From Thermococcus sp. (lineage in GTDB: Archaea > Methanobacteriota_B > Thermococci > Thermococcales > Thermococcaceae), in the NCBI RefSeq assembly GCF_027052235.1, contig NZ_JALUFF010000027.1, forward strand, positions 1 to 64,000: a DNA stretch of 64,000 nt, in the 5' to 3' direction. The position numbers and the translations under genes were made by a program. Below are positions 16,368-24,810 of this stretch, one piece after another (the stretch's first letter is position 1; every line of letters starts with the position of its first letter). Below the pieces are notes generated by a model. It did not search any database. It saw nothing but the letters and a program-made list of their open reading frames with translations, and was not told the origin of the DNA.

Positions 16368-17114
16368 ATGCTCAAAGTTGAGAGCCTTCACGTTTCAGTT
16401 GAGGACAAGGAGATACTGAGGGGCGTTGACCTCTCAGTTGAACCCGGCGAGTTCCACGTGATAATGGGACCGAACGGGAGCGGAAAATCAACGCTGGCAT
16501 TAACGATAGCCGGCCATCCAAAGTACACCATAACCGAGGGCAGAATCCTCTTCGAGGGAGAGGAAATCAACGGGCTCGGTCCTGACGAAAGGGCCAAGAG
16601 GGGAATCTTTTTGGCATTCCAGGTTCCTCCGGAGGTGGAGGGGGTAAAGATAATCGAGTTCCTCCAGCAGGTTCTTGTGGAGCTTAAGAGCATCGACCCC
16701 GTTAAGGCCTACGACATGATAGTTGAGAAGGCAAAGGAACTCTGGTTCACCGAGGAAGACCTCCACCGCTACGTAAACGTAGGCTTCTCCGGTGGGGAGA
16801 GAAAGAGGCTCGAACTCCTTCAGGCACTCCTTATAGAGCCAAAGCTCCTCATCCTCGATGAGCCTGACAGTGGCGTTGATGTTGATTCGCTGAGCGTCAT
16901 AAGCAGGAAGATAGAGGAGCTCCACCGGAAAGGGACGGCGATACTCCTGATCACCCACTACGGAAGAATTCTCGGCCACCTCGACCCAAGCACCTTCCAG
17001 GTTCACGTCATGAGGGATGGGAGGATAGTTATGAACCGCGGTGGTGAGTTCGTGAGAGAGATTGAGGAGAAGGGCTTCCAAGTTATATTCGAGGAGTGTG
17101 GTTGCGATGACTGA
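16368..17114 (+). CDS. sufC: Fe-S assembly ATPase SufC
   Basis: 248-residue ABC-type ATPase that pairs with SufB to build iron-sulfur clusters. It has Walker A GPNGSGKST (34-42), a Q-loop (FLAFQVPPEVEGV), the signature FSGGERKR, Walker B LLILDEPDSGVDVD and the switch His in LLITHYGR. The SGGERKR signature and the DSGVDVD form are typical of SufC rather than transporters, and no permease gene follows. The ATG at 16368 has GGAGGTGAG just upstream; the ATG at 16341 has none. The stop overlaps the start of sufB by eight bases. Confidence 0.95.
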   Translation: MLKVESLHVSVEDKEILRGVDLSVEPGEFHVIMGPNGSGKSTLALTIAGHPKYTITEGRILFEGEEINGLGPDERAKRGIFLAFQVPPEVEGVKIIEFLQQVLVELKSIDPVKAYDMIVEKAKELWFTEEDLHRYVNVGFSGGERKRLELLQALLIEPKLLILDEPDSGVDVDSLSVISRKIEELHRKGTAILLITHYGRILGHLDPSTFQVHVMRDGRIVMNRGGEFVREIEEKGFQVIFEECGCDD

Positions 17115-18447
17115 GACGATAACCATGAGTGATGCGAAGGCCATAATAGAGAACCAGATTGAAGAACTCGCGAGGAGGAACAAAGAGCCCGAGTGGATGA
17201 CGAGGATTCGCTACAAGGCTCTGGAAGCCTTTGAGAGGGCGCCCCACAACGACCCCGTGATAAGCGAGGAGGATTTACTCCACTTCATAGCGAAGCCTGA
17301 AGTTGAAGGGGTTCCAGAGCACATTGAAAGCCTTGAGGATTTGCCGCCCGAGATGAAGGCCCTTTTGGACAGACTCGGCATAAGCGAGGTCGAGCAGAAA
17401 TACATAGCCGGCTTAGCGGTTCAGACCGACACCGGCGTTATCTACAACCAGTTCCTTCAGGAGTGGGCTAAGAAGGGTCTCATCGTCCTCCCGACTGAGG
17501 AGGCCGTCAGGAAATATCCAGATATAGTAAGGGAGCACTTCCTCAGGCTCTTCCGCGTTGATGAAAGCAAGCTGACAGCATATCACACGGCGGTGTGGAA
17601 CGGTGGAATCTTCCTTTACGTCAAAGAAGGATTAAAGGTTCCCTTCCCGCTTCACCTGTTCTTCTTAATCCAGGAGAGTGCATTAGCTCAGGCACCGCAC
17701 ATAATCATAATCGCCGAACCCAACACGGAGTTCCACCTTATTGAGGGCTGTACAGCGCCGATACTCGTCAGACACTCGCTCCACCTCGACATGACCGAGG
17801 CATACTTCGGCGAAAACGCCAAGGGCCAACTCACCGTTTTGCAGAACTGGCCTGAATACGTCCACACGAGACCTATGACGAGAGCTAGGATAGGGAAGAA
17901 CGCGCGCTTCATAAACACCACCGTCGGGCTGGGAACGGGCAAGAGCAACACCGCCAACCCGAAGTACTGGGTGGATGAAAATGGCTACGTCGAGCTTAAC
18001 GGCATCCTCCTCGGCCAGAAGGACTGGTACGTTGATCTCGGCGGAGAGATGTACCTCCAGGGTAAAGGCGCAGCCGGAATAAACGCGAGCAAAGCGGTAA
18101 TAATGGACGAGAGCAGGGTCATAACGCGCGGTATAATAACGGCTGAGGCTCCAAAGACGAAGGGCCACATAAGCTGTGATGCTTTGCTGATGAGCGACAA
18201 AGCGGTTATGGAGACCTATCCCGGACTCATCAGCAAGGTAGATGATGCCGAGCTGAGCCACGAGGCGGCGATAGGAAAGATACGCGAGGAGGAGCTCTTC
18301 TATCTTATGAGCCGTGGACTCGACGAGGAGAAGGCGACCCAGCTAATAGTCAAGGGCTTCCTTGAGCCGATGCTGAAGGACATTCCGATGGAGTTCCTCG
18401 TTGAGATAAGGAGGATAATCGAGTTGGCAGTCAGCGGGGGCATGTGA
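17107..18447 (+). CDS. sufB: Fe-S cluster scaffold SufB/SufD family protein
   Basis: 446-residue partner of SufC, forming the minimal archaeal SUF system on which clusters are assembled. The N-terminal helical part is followed by a long right-handed beta-helix with the family blocks HIIIIAEPNTEFHLIEGC, ENAKGQLTVLQNWP, TTVGLGTGKSN and KTKGHISCDALLMSDKA, and a C-terminal helix region with LSHEAAIGKIREEELFYLMSRGLDEEKATQLIVKGF. That last block is the most conserved of the family. The ATG at 17107 is chosen because GAGGAG lies ten bases upstream within sufC. Archaea usually have one such protein, so it probably acts as SufB; the sequence alone does not exclude SufD. Confidence 0.93.
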   Translation: MTETITMSDAKAIIENQIEELARRNKEPEWMTRIRYKALEAFERAPHNDPVISEEDLLHFIAKPEVEGVPEHIESLEDLPPEMKALLDRLGISEVEQKYIAGLAVQTDTGVIYNQFLQEWAKKGLIVLPTEEAVRKYPDIVREHFLRLFRVDESKLTAYHTAVWNGGIFLYVKEGLKVPFPLHLFFLIQESALAQAPHIIIIAEPNTEFHLIEGCTAPILVRHSLHLDMTEAYFGENAKGQLTVLQNWPEYVHTRPMTRARIGKNARFINTTVGLGTGKSNTANPKYWVDENGYVELNGILLGQKDWYVDLGGEMYLQGKGAAGINASKAVIMDESRVITRGIITAEAPKTKGHISCDALLMSDKAVMETYPGLISKVDDAELSHEAAIGKIREEELFYLMSRGLDEEKATQLIVKGFLEPMLKDIPMEFLVEIRRIIELAVSGGM

Positions 18448-18500
18448 GGCCCAAAACCTTTAAATTTCCTTTTCTCCTAAAACCCTTCGGTGTTTTAACC

Positions 18501-19262
18501 ATGAGAACGCAGGCAGTGGTGCTTGTGTTACTCCTGCTTTTAGCTACGGTCGCCGGTGTCGGGTGCGTCAGGATGGGCTTTTCCAAGGAACCCGTCCCGT
18601 TCTCGCTCCGGGTGAAAGAAACTCCAAACATCTCAGTCATCCAGAACTGGACTGCCCTCAACCTTGAGGTCAACGTGAGCCTCTTTCTCATCGGAACCAA
18701 AAAGACCGTCAGCTCGGGGAGCGAGACCCCTTTAATCCTTCTCAGGGTCTCGGAAGACGTCGTCAACCTCACTCCAGCTTTTCCGCTCGGTGAGGGCGTT
18801 TACGTCATACCCTCTGATAGGTTCTCGCCCCCGCTGGACTCCGGCTGGAGGATGCTCCCCCTCACTGCTATTCTCAAGAACGGCAGTTACGTCTCGGTTG
18901 AGGTCGAGTACAGGGGAAAACCGAAGATGAGCCTCGGCATGAACCTGAACTTTGAGGTTGAGAGGACTGAGAAGGGTTACCTCGTGAGGCTCATCGGTGC
19001 GGGAGTCCCAAGCGTTGAGGCCTTCGGGATGAGTTACCGTCTGGTTCCCCTCCCGGTGAACACAACGCTTTCCATCGTGGGCATCCCTCCCGAGAAGTAT
19101 CTGGGCAACTGGACGTACATCCTTCCCCCAGTGAACACCAGAAAGGAGGACGGGACTGAGGTTAGGATAAACTACCCTATGGCTATGGTCTTCATCGAGG
19201 GCAAGGGAGGCAGGGCCTTCGTTGAGAAGGTTAACTTCCCCTACGATGCCCTTCGTGGCTGA
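18501..19262 (+). CDS. Secreted lipoprotein of unknown function
   Basis: 253-residue exported protein. The N-terminus MRTQAVVLVLLLLLATVAGVGC has a hydrophobic core and a lipobox-like LATVAGVGC, so it is probably lipid-anchored outside the cell. The rest is beta-rich with several Asn-x-Ser/Thr sites; no known domain is recognised. The ATG at 18501 is preferred, since the upstream in-frame ATG at 18444 overlaps the sufB stop and lacks a promoter, while a TTTAAATT box lies near 18459. It is followed by the secreted propeller and the ABC exporter genes. Confidence 0.7.
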   Translation: MRTQAVVLVLLLLLATVAGVGCVRMGFSKEPVPFSLRVKETPNISVIQNWTALNLEVNVSLFLIGTKKTVSSGSETPLILLRVSEDVVNLTPAFPLGEGVYVIPSDRFSPPLDSGWRMLPLTAILKNGSYVSVEVEYRGKPKMSLGMNLNFEVERTEKGYLVRLIGAGVPSVEAFGMSYRLVPLPVNTTLSIVGIPPEKYLGNWTYILPPVNTRKEDGTEVRINYPMAMVFIEGKGGRAFVEKVNFPYDALRG

Positions 19263-19324
19263 CTCTTTCCCCTTTTCAACCAATAGAGATTTAAGGGCTT
19301 CTCCAAACCTTATCCGGTGGTGAA

Positions 19325-20458
19325 ATGAGGTCTCTCTTCGTTCTCATCATGATACTCTTACTTGCCCTTCCCGTTTACGCCGCACCTTCAGAGGTCTGGA
19401 GCTATTCCGATACATGTGCAGTCTTTTCAATGGCCATCAACTCTGAGGGTTACATAGGGCTGGCCTTTGGTTACTACGCCGAACTGCTGAGTCCCGACGG
19501 TAAGCTTATCCTCAAGGCCCCGACGAGGGGAATAGCGTACTCCACAGCCCTCTCGGAAAACAACGTCCTTGTTATAGGCACGGAGGGTAGCTGGGTTCAG
19601 GCCTTCAAGGACTCCAAGAGCCCGATCTGGGAGCACAGGCTGAGAAATGCCGTTGTTACGGTCTCTGTTAGCGACAACGGCTCCGTCGCTGTTGCGGGCG
19701 ATGCCTCGGGATACATCTATCTGTTCAGGGACGGAAAGCTCAACTGGGAGAGGAAGGTCGGCAACTATACATGGAGTGCGGTAATCTCCGGAGGAGCCCT
19801 CTACGCTGGCTCCGATTCCGGGATTTGGGCCTTTTCTCTCGACGGAAAGCCCCTCTGGAGCAGTTCCCCCGGTTCGGCGGTGAGGAAGATTGTGGTTGCC
19901 GGGGAGAGGATTATAGCGCTCGTGGTGCCAAAGTCAGAGGAGTGGAGCGAGCTCGTGGTCTTTACAAACACCGGAAAGGAGCTGTGGAGGAGGCACTTCA
20001 ACGGCTACGCCAGGGCCGTTGATTCGGACGGTAAGGCCGTAGCCGTTGCCGGAAGCTTCGGCAACGTCACCCTGTTTTCGCTAAACGGGAAGTTAATCTA
20101 CTCGGTTCCCCTCATAGGCTACGCCTACGACGTCGCGACCAAGGACAACTACACGGCAGTCTCCTTCGCCAATGAGGCCGAGCTGATAGGCCAGAACGGG
20201 AGCGTGGTGTGGTTCCAGCGCTTCAACGGCACCGCCTACCATGTGGCCTTCTCACCCAGGGGCTACTTCCTGACCGAGTACGGCTCCCACGACGTCCAGA
20301 ACTGCTACAGCGTGATAGTGGCGTGGTCTCTCGGGAACGCTAGAGCCGAAACGTCGAGCACGGTTGAATCCCGGAAAGCCGGCGTAAACCCCTACATCCT
20401 GGCCGGCCTGCTGGTTGGGGTATTCCTCTTGGGGGCACTGCTATGGAGGAAGCGATAG
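19325..20458 (+). CDS. Secreted, membrane-anchored beta-propeller protein
   Basis: 377 residues. A signal peptide (1-20, ending VYAAP) leads into repeated blades with a WD40/PQQ-like rhythm, for example KAPTRGIAYSTALSENNVLVIGTEG, VSDNGSVAVAGDASGYIYLFRDGK, and AVDSDGKAVAVAGSFGNVTLFSLNGK. A Ser/Thr-rich spacer and a C-terminal helix (NPYILAGLLVGVFLLGALLW) then anchor it, with KR at the cytoplasmic end. It likely displays a binding or scaffolding propeller on the cell surface. The ABC ATPase gene begins within its last codons, so the two are translationally coupled and the propeller may be an accessory of that transporter. Confidence 0.8.
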   Translation: MRSLFVLIMILLLALPVYAAPSEVWSYSDTCAVFSMAINSEGYIGLAFGYYAELLSPDGKLILKAPTRGIAYSTALSENNVLVIGTEGSWVQAFKDSKSPIWEHRLRNAVVTVSVSDNGSVAVAGDASGYIYLFRDGKLNWERKVGNYTWSAVISGGALYAGSDSGIWAFSLDGKPLWSSSPGSAVRKIVVAGERIIALVVPKSEEWSELVVFTNTGKELWRRHFNGYARAVDSDGKAVAVAGSFGNVTLFSLNGKLIYSVPLIGYAYDVATKDNYTAVSFANEAELIGQNGSVVWFQRFNGTAYHVAFSPRGYFLTEYGSHDVQNCYSVIVAWSLGNARAETSSTVESRKAGVNPYILAGLLVGVFLLGALLWRKR

Positions 20459-21366
20459 TCGCCGAGAACCTTGTGAAGAGGTACGGAAACGTTGAGGCTG
20501 TAAGGGGGATATCGTTCAGGGTTAAGAGGGGGGAGGCTTACGCCCTCCTCGGGCCGAACGGTGCAGGGAAGACAACAACCGTCAGGATGCTGACGACCCT
20601 AACCTCCATAACCTCCGGCGAGGCCTACGTGAACGGCTACAACGTGAAAACGGAGAGGCTGGCTGTCAGGCGCTCAATAGGTCTCGTTCCGGACATATCG
20701 AACCTCTACGAGGAGCTCACCGTTAGAGAAAATCTGCTCTTTATGGCCAAGCTCTACGACGCCCCCAGGGAGAGGGTCGCCGAGCTGATAAGGGAGTTTG
20801 ACCTTCCAGCCGACACGAAGTTCGGGAAGCTGAGCTCGGGCTTCAAGAGGAGGGTTACCATAGCTTCCGCCCTGATACACGAGCCCGAGGTGCTCTTCCT
20901 CGACGAGCCGACAACGGCATTGGACGTAAACTCTGCGAAGGCCGTGAGAGGTTTAATACGTCTCCTCAACAAGAGGGGCATGACGGTCTTCCTGACAACC
21001 CACAACATGCTTGAGGCAGAGACCATTCCGCAGAGGATAGCCATAATACGCGAAGGAAAGATAATCGCTGAGGGGAAGCGCAACGAGCTGAAAAAGCTTG
21101 TCGGAAGGGGAGTAATTGTTCGTCTCTCCGTTGAGCCCATAACGTCAGCATTGTTAAAGAGACTGGAGCCCTACAAGCCCACGTTTGAAGAGGGCAACCT
21201 CGTCCTCGAAGTTGAGAACCCGGATGAGTTCATAGAGTTCCTCTTTTCCCTCAAGGCCGAGCTGGGATTCAGGATAGAACACATCTGCACCGAGTTGCCG
21301 AGCATTGAGGACGTTTTCGTCGAACTGACTGAAGGTGGCTGTCCCTGCGGGGGGTGTCCCCTGTGA
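20443..21366 (+). CDS. ABC-2 type transporter, ATPase subunit
   Basis: 307-residue ATP-binding subunit of an exporter. Walker A GPNGAGKTT (37-45), a Q-loop region (GLVPDISNLYEELTVREN), a divergent signature (KLSSGFKRR in place of LSGGQ), Walker B VLFLDEPTTALD and switch His in FLTTHNM are visible. A C-terminal regulatory segment of about 90 residues ends with the cysteine cluster CPCGGCPL, unusual for the family and possibly a metal site. It overlaps the propeller gene upstream and the permease gene downstream, so all three are one translational unit. Substrate unknown; such exporters move drugs, lipids or peptides. Confidence 0.93.
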   Translation: MEEAIVAENLVKRYGNVEAVRGISFRVKRGEAYALLGPNGAGKTTTVRMLTTLTSITSGEAYVNGYNVKTERLAVRRSIGLVPDISNLYEELTVRENLLFMAKLYDAPRERVAELIREFDLPADTKFGKLSSGFKRRVTIASALIHEPEVLFLDEPTTALDVNSAKAVRGLIRLLNKRGMTVFLTTHNMLEAETIPQRIAIIREGKIIAEGKRNELKKLVGRGVIVRLSVEPITSALLKRLEPYKPTFEEGNLVLEVENPDEFIEFLFSLKAELGFRIEHICTELPSIEDVFVELTEGGCPCGGCPL

Positions 21367-22073
21367 AAATCCTTGCAATGGCCGAGAAGGAGCTCAGGGA
21401 ATACGTCCTAAAGCCCGGTTCAATAAGCTGGGGGATAGTGTTCCCCCTCGTCTTCACGCTGGCCTTTGCGATACGCTTCGGCGACGTTGACCACCTCGCC
21501 CCCGGTCTGCTCAGCATCTCGGTGCTCTTCGGCACCACTTCCTTTGTCTCCTCTTCGGTTATCTTCGAGAGGAGGTTGAGAACCTTTGAAAGGCTCCTCG
21601 TGGCGCCGGTTGGCTACCTTGAGATAGTCCTCGCCAAGGTTCTCGTCGGTTCGGTCTTTGGTCTCTTCGTTGGCTTCACGAGCCTTATCTTCCTGAGGCC
21701 CTTCATGGTCTACGGAATCTGGAACCCCTGGTTGCTCGTCCTCTTCCTGATCCTCTCGGCCATGTGCTTCTCAGGCATCGGTCTCTACATAGCCCTCGTC
21801 GTCGAGAACCCGATAAACGCAATGACCTGGCTGAACCTCCTGAGGCTCCCGATGATGTTCACCAGCGGGGCAATAGTTTCGCTCCTCCTCTTCCCCCACT
21901 GGTTTCTGGCAGTTGGCCTCGCAACCCCCATGACGTATTCCGTCGAGGGCCTGCGCTTTTCCATGCTCCACTACTACGACGTCGTCAACCCCGTTTATTC
22001 CCTGCTGGTGCTCCTGATGTTAACGCTCCTCTTCCTATACCTCTCGACGTCTAGGCTTGAGGACCTTTACTGA
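21363..22073 (+). CDS. ABC-2 type transporter, permease subunit
   Basis: 236-residue membrane subunit with about six helices (for example SWGIVFPLVFTLAFAIRFG, GSVFGLFVGFTSLIFL, LLVLFLILSAMCFSGIGLYIALVV, LLVLLMLTLLFLYLST). It contains the ABC-2 block LLVAPVGYLEIVLAKVLVG and a central NAMTWLNLLRLPMMFTSGAI stretch. The GTG at 21363 is chosen for its spacing to GGGGGGTG; another GTG is three codons upstream. It overlaps the end of the ATPase gene by four bases and would form the exporter with it. The 3' end overlaps, on the opposite strand, a small membrane-protein gene. Confidence 0.9.
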   Translation: MKILAMAEKELREYVLKPGSISWGIVFPLVFTLAFAIRFGDVDHLAPGLLSISVLFGTTSFVSSSVIFERRLRTFERLLVAPVGYLEIVLAKVLVGSVFGLFVGFTSLIFLRPFMVYGIWNPWLLVLFLILSAMCFSGIGLYIALVVENPINAMTWLNLLRLPMMFTSGAIVSLLLFPHWFLAVGLATPMTYSVEGLRFSMLHYYDVVNPVYSLLVLLMLTLLFLYLSTSRLEDLY

Positions 22074-22221
22074 AGCGGAGGGCGATGAAGAGGAGCACCA
22101 TGAAGATGGTTATGTACTCGCTCCAGCGGAAGGGGACGACCCCTATGACGCCGAACGTGTAAACGACCGCCAGCAACAGGACGATGAGCAGTAGAACCCG
22201 ATAAACTGTTTTCCTCTCCAT
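22051..22221 (-). CDS. Small membrane protein (56 residues)
   Basis: A short minus-strand frame starting at ATG 22221. The protein (MERKTVYRVLLLIVLLLAVV, then a YTFGVIGVVPFRW turn and an EYITIFMVLLFIALRF helix) has two membrane helices with basic ends, as a real small membrane protein would. Support for expression: GGGTG lies eight bases before the ATG and a TATA box (ATTTTTAAG) lies about 35 bases upstream near 22253-22261. Its last 23 bases overlap the permease gene on the other strand. Function unknown. Confidence 0.68.
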   Translation of the reverse strand: MERKTVYRVLLLIVLLLAVVYTFGVIGVVPFRWSEYITIFMVLLFIALRFSKGPQA

Positions 22222-22260
22222 AACGGGCACCCGAAAATAGAAAGGGGGATGGCTTAAAAA

Positions 22261-24114
22261 TCATCCCGTTGCGTTGGCGGTTGAGTTCGTCTGGCAGGCA
22301 AGGGCCGGTGGCGTGAATTTGAAGGCCTCCGGGTGGAGGAGCTTCGCAAGTTCCTCAAGAGCTAGAACAACCCTTGGACTGGGCCTCTGGAAGACGTTGG
22401 GGTCGCTGACGGTGTACACTTTGCCCTCCTTCGAGGCCTTTATCGTTGAGAGCGGGCCCGAGCAGAAGATGTCCGGGCTGACGTAGGCCGATGCTATTAC
22501 CACGACATCCGGGTTTCTGGCCACTATTTCCTCCGCGCTCACCGCCTTCCAGCCGGTCACGTCCTCGAAGGCGTTCTCTCCCCCGGCGAGCTTTATGAGG
22601 TCGTCTGCAAAGGTGTCCTTCCCTGCTATCCAGTAGCCGTTGTAGGTGCTTATCAGGTACATAACCTTGGGCCTGGTAAGGTTTGAGACCGCTCCCTGAA
22701 TGGAGCCTATTCTGGCCTTCATCTCTGCCGTCACGAGTAGTGCTTGCTCCTCCCTGTTGAGAACCTTTCCGAGGAGCTCGACCTGGGTGTATACCTCATC
22801 GATGCCCTTCGGGTTGAGTATTACCACCGGTGCTATCTTTTCGAGGTTTTCGAGGAAGCCCTTCTTGTAGAGAACGGCGTTATCAGCTAAAATCAGGTCG
22901 GGCTTTAAGCTCGCTATGACCTCAAGGTTGGCGTAGGCACCGTAACCACCGACCCTGGTTATGTTCTTCACCGCCGGTGGCCAGTCGGCCCACTTGGTCA
23001 CGCCAACGAGCTTATCTCCCGCTCCAAGGTAAAAGACCGTCTCGGTTATGCTCGGTGCCAGGGAAACAACCCTCTGGGGTTCAGCCTTTATTGTTACAGT
23101 TCTGTTCATCATGTCCCTTATCGTTAGCGGGTACCTGGTTTTGAAGGCCTCAGGATGCAGGAGCTTTGCCATAGCTTCAATTCCCCTCACTATGCGGGGG
23201 CTGGGGTGAATCAGGTCGTTCTCGTTTTCGATGAGGTAAACGTGGCCGGTTTTAACGGCCTTCGTGCCGGCGAAGAGCCTGTAGGCATCCTCAAGCCCGA
23301 GACCGCAGTGCGGGGTCAGAACTATAACGTCGGGGTTTCTGGCTAGGACTTCCTCCCTGCTCACCTGAGGCCAGCCCTTAGTGTCATTGAAAACGTTGAC
23401 TCCTCCGGCGAGGAAGATTACATCGTTTATGAAGGTGTCCCCGCCGGCCGTTGTGAGGGGGTCGTGCCAGACGACGTAGAAGACCTTCGGCCTCTCCTTT
23501 CCGGAGGTGGCCTCGCGGAGTGCATTAACCTTAGCGTTGAACTCTTCAATGACTTCCTTGGCCTTTTCCTCCCTTCCAAAGACCTTCCCGAGAAGTTCTA
23601 TCGCCCTCGGTATCTCATCAATGCCTTTCGGGTCAATGATTACCACCGGTGCTATCTTTTCGAGGTTTTCGAGGAAGCCCTCCTTGTAAAAGACCGCGCT
23701 GTCAGCTAAGATTAGGTCGGGCTTCAGGCTCGCTATGACCTCAAGGTTGGCGTAGGCACCGTAACCACCGACGGACTCTATTTTCTTTGCCTCCTCCGGC
23801 CAGTCTTCATAGCCAGTGATTCCGACGACCCTGTCGAGGAGGCCGAGGTAATAGAGGTCCTCTGTTATGCTGGGTGCCAGAGAGACGACTCTCCGGGGCT
23901 CGGTCTTTATCGTTACAGTCCTGTTGGCGAAGTCCCTGACTTCAAGGGGGTAGTGAGATCTGTAGGTTGCCTGCGACGCTGTCTGGGTCTTTGAGAGACT
24001 TTGCTCCGGGCTCTTCGTGGTGCTCGGGGTGTTTGCGGAGTTCGAGCCCATACATCCGGAGGCCACAACGGCCCCTATCAGGAGTACCAGAAGCAGGAAT
24101 GCCCGGGACTTCAC
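22261..24114 (-). CDS. Lipoprotein with two tandem BtuF-like substrate-binding domains
   Basis: 617-residue extracytoplasmic binding protein. After a signal peptide with lipobox VVASGC and a Ser/Thr-rich linker come two complete cluster A-3 (cobalamin/ferric siderophore type) binding domains, about 50-325 and 330-600. Each has the RVVSLAPSITE entry, GGYGAYANLEVIASLKPDLILAD, a PVVI-PKGIDE strand and an ARNPDV-V block. Most such proteins have one domain. GTG 24114 is chosen over GTG 24123 because AGGTGG lies six bases before it. No permease or ATPase gene is adjacent, so the transporter partners must be elsewhere. Likely ligands are corrinoid or ferric chelates, by family only. Two stretches are identical in DNA between the halves, suggesting gene conversion. 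Confidence 0.9.
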   Translation of the reverse strand: MKSRAFLLLVLLIGAVVASGCMGSNSANTPSTTKSPEQSLSKTQTASQATYRSHYPLEVRDFANRTVTIKTEPRRVVSLAPSITEDLYYLGLLDRVVGITGYEDWPEEAKKIESVGGYGAYANLEVIASLKPDLILADSAVFYKEGFLENLEKIAPVVIIDPKGIDEIPRAIELLGKVFGREEKAKEVIEEFNAKVNALREATSGKERPKVFYVVWHDPLTTAGGDTFINDVIFLAGGVNVFNDTKGWPQVSREEVLARNPDVIVLTPHCGLGLEDAYRLFAGTKAVKTGHVYLIENENDLIHPSPRIVRGIEAMAKLLHPEAFKTRYPLTIRDMMNRTVTIKAEPQRVVSLAPSITETVFYLGAGDKLVGVTKWADWPPAVKNITRVGGYGAYANLEVIASLKPDLILADNAVLYKKGFLENLEKIAPVVILNPKGIDEVYTQVELLGKVLNREEQALLVTAEMKARIGSIQGAVSNLTRPKVMYLISTYNGYWIAGKDTFADDLIKLAGGENAFEDVTGWKAVSAEEIVARNPDVVVIASAYVSPDIFCSGPLSTIKASKEGKVYTVSDPNVFQRPSPRVVLALEELAKLLHPEAFKFTPPALACQTNSTANATG

Positions 24115-24120
24115 TTCAAC

Positions 24121-24143
24121 CACCTGGATGTTTTGTCCAGGTG
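24121..24143. promoter_or_regulatory. Inverted repeat at the start of the binding-protein gene
   Basis: CACCTGGA and TCCAGGTG, separated by seven bases, form a perfect 8-base inverted repeat. A TATA box (TTTATATA, around 24163-24171 on the minus strand) places the transcription start at about the repeat's distal arm. The proximal arm contains the AGGTGG ribosome site. It could be a repressor operator or an RNA hairpin that hides the ribosome site; both fit a nutrient-controlled uptake gene. Confidence 0.6.
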
Positions 24144-24186
24144 GGGTTCGGGTGGGAGTATATAAAGTTGATGGATAATTTCTCCA

Positions 24187-24750
24187 TCAGCCCTTTGTCC
24201 TGAAGATGTCAACGCGAGTTATTATGCCAACGATTTTGCCCTCTCTGTTCTGAACGAGAACCGCGGGATGCTCTTCAAGAAGATATTTGACGACCTCAAG
24301 GTCCTCTTCCTCATTGACTATCGGGAAGGGCTCCTCCATAATTTCCATTACCTTCCTGCCGTAGATGTCCTCGTATTCGAGGCTCTTCCTGACGAGGGTT
24401 CTTTCCGTTACGGAGCCGACGACCTTGTTGCCAGAAATCACCGGTATCTGGGAGATGTTGTGGGTGTTCATCAGCTTTATTACCTTCTCCACGCTCTCGT
24501 AGGGCTTGACCGAGATTACCGGTGAGGACATCACGTCCTTTGCCCTGGGCCTCGCGCGCTTGCATTCGAGGAGGGCCTGCAGGATTCTGTTGAGGGTGGA
24601 GAGCCTCGGGTCAACCTTCCCGGCCTCAAGCTTTGCTATGTAAGCCTGGGTCACCCCAGCTTTCCTGGCTAGCTCCTCCTGGGTTATGCCGAGTTCCTTT
24701 CTAATCCTGCGTATCTCCCTGGGATCAATGGGCCGGGGAATTACGACCAT
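24187..24750 (-). CDS. XRE-type regulator with paired CBS domains
   Basis: 187-residue predicted transcription factor. Residues 8-60 are a Cro/C1-type helix-turn-helix (REIRRIRKELGITQEELARKAGVTQAYIAKLEAGKVDPRLSTL), and residues 70-187 are two CBS motifs (DVMSSPVISVKPYESVEKVIKLM-NISQIPVI and KVMEIMEEPFPIVNEEEDLEVVKYLL), which bind adenine nucleotides or S-adenosyl compounds. It could couple energy or cofactor status to transcription. The start has GGTGGTTATTT and a TATA box (CTTATAATA) lies 35-43 bases upstream. Widespread in Methanogens and Thermococcales; targets unknown. Its downstream neighbour is the doubled binding protein. Confidence 0.9.
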   Translation of the reverse strand: MVVIPRPIDPREIRRIRKELGITQEELARKAGVTQAYIAKLEAGKVDPRLSTLNRILQALLECKRARPRAKDVMSSPVISVKPYESVEKVIKLMNTHNISQIPVISGNKVVGSVTERTLVRKSLEYEDIYGRKVMEIMEEPFPIVNEEEDLEVVKYLLEEHPAVLVQNREGKIVGIITRVDIFRTKG

Positions 24751-24810
24751 AAATAACCACCAGTTATTGGTCAGTTCCGGGTATTATAAGCTTTCCTCAG
24801 AAGGGCGTCG

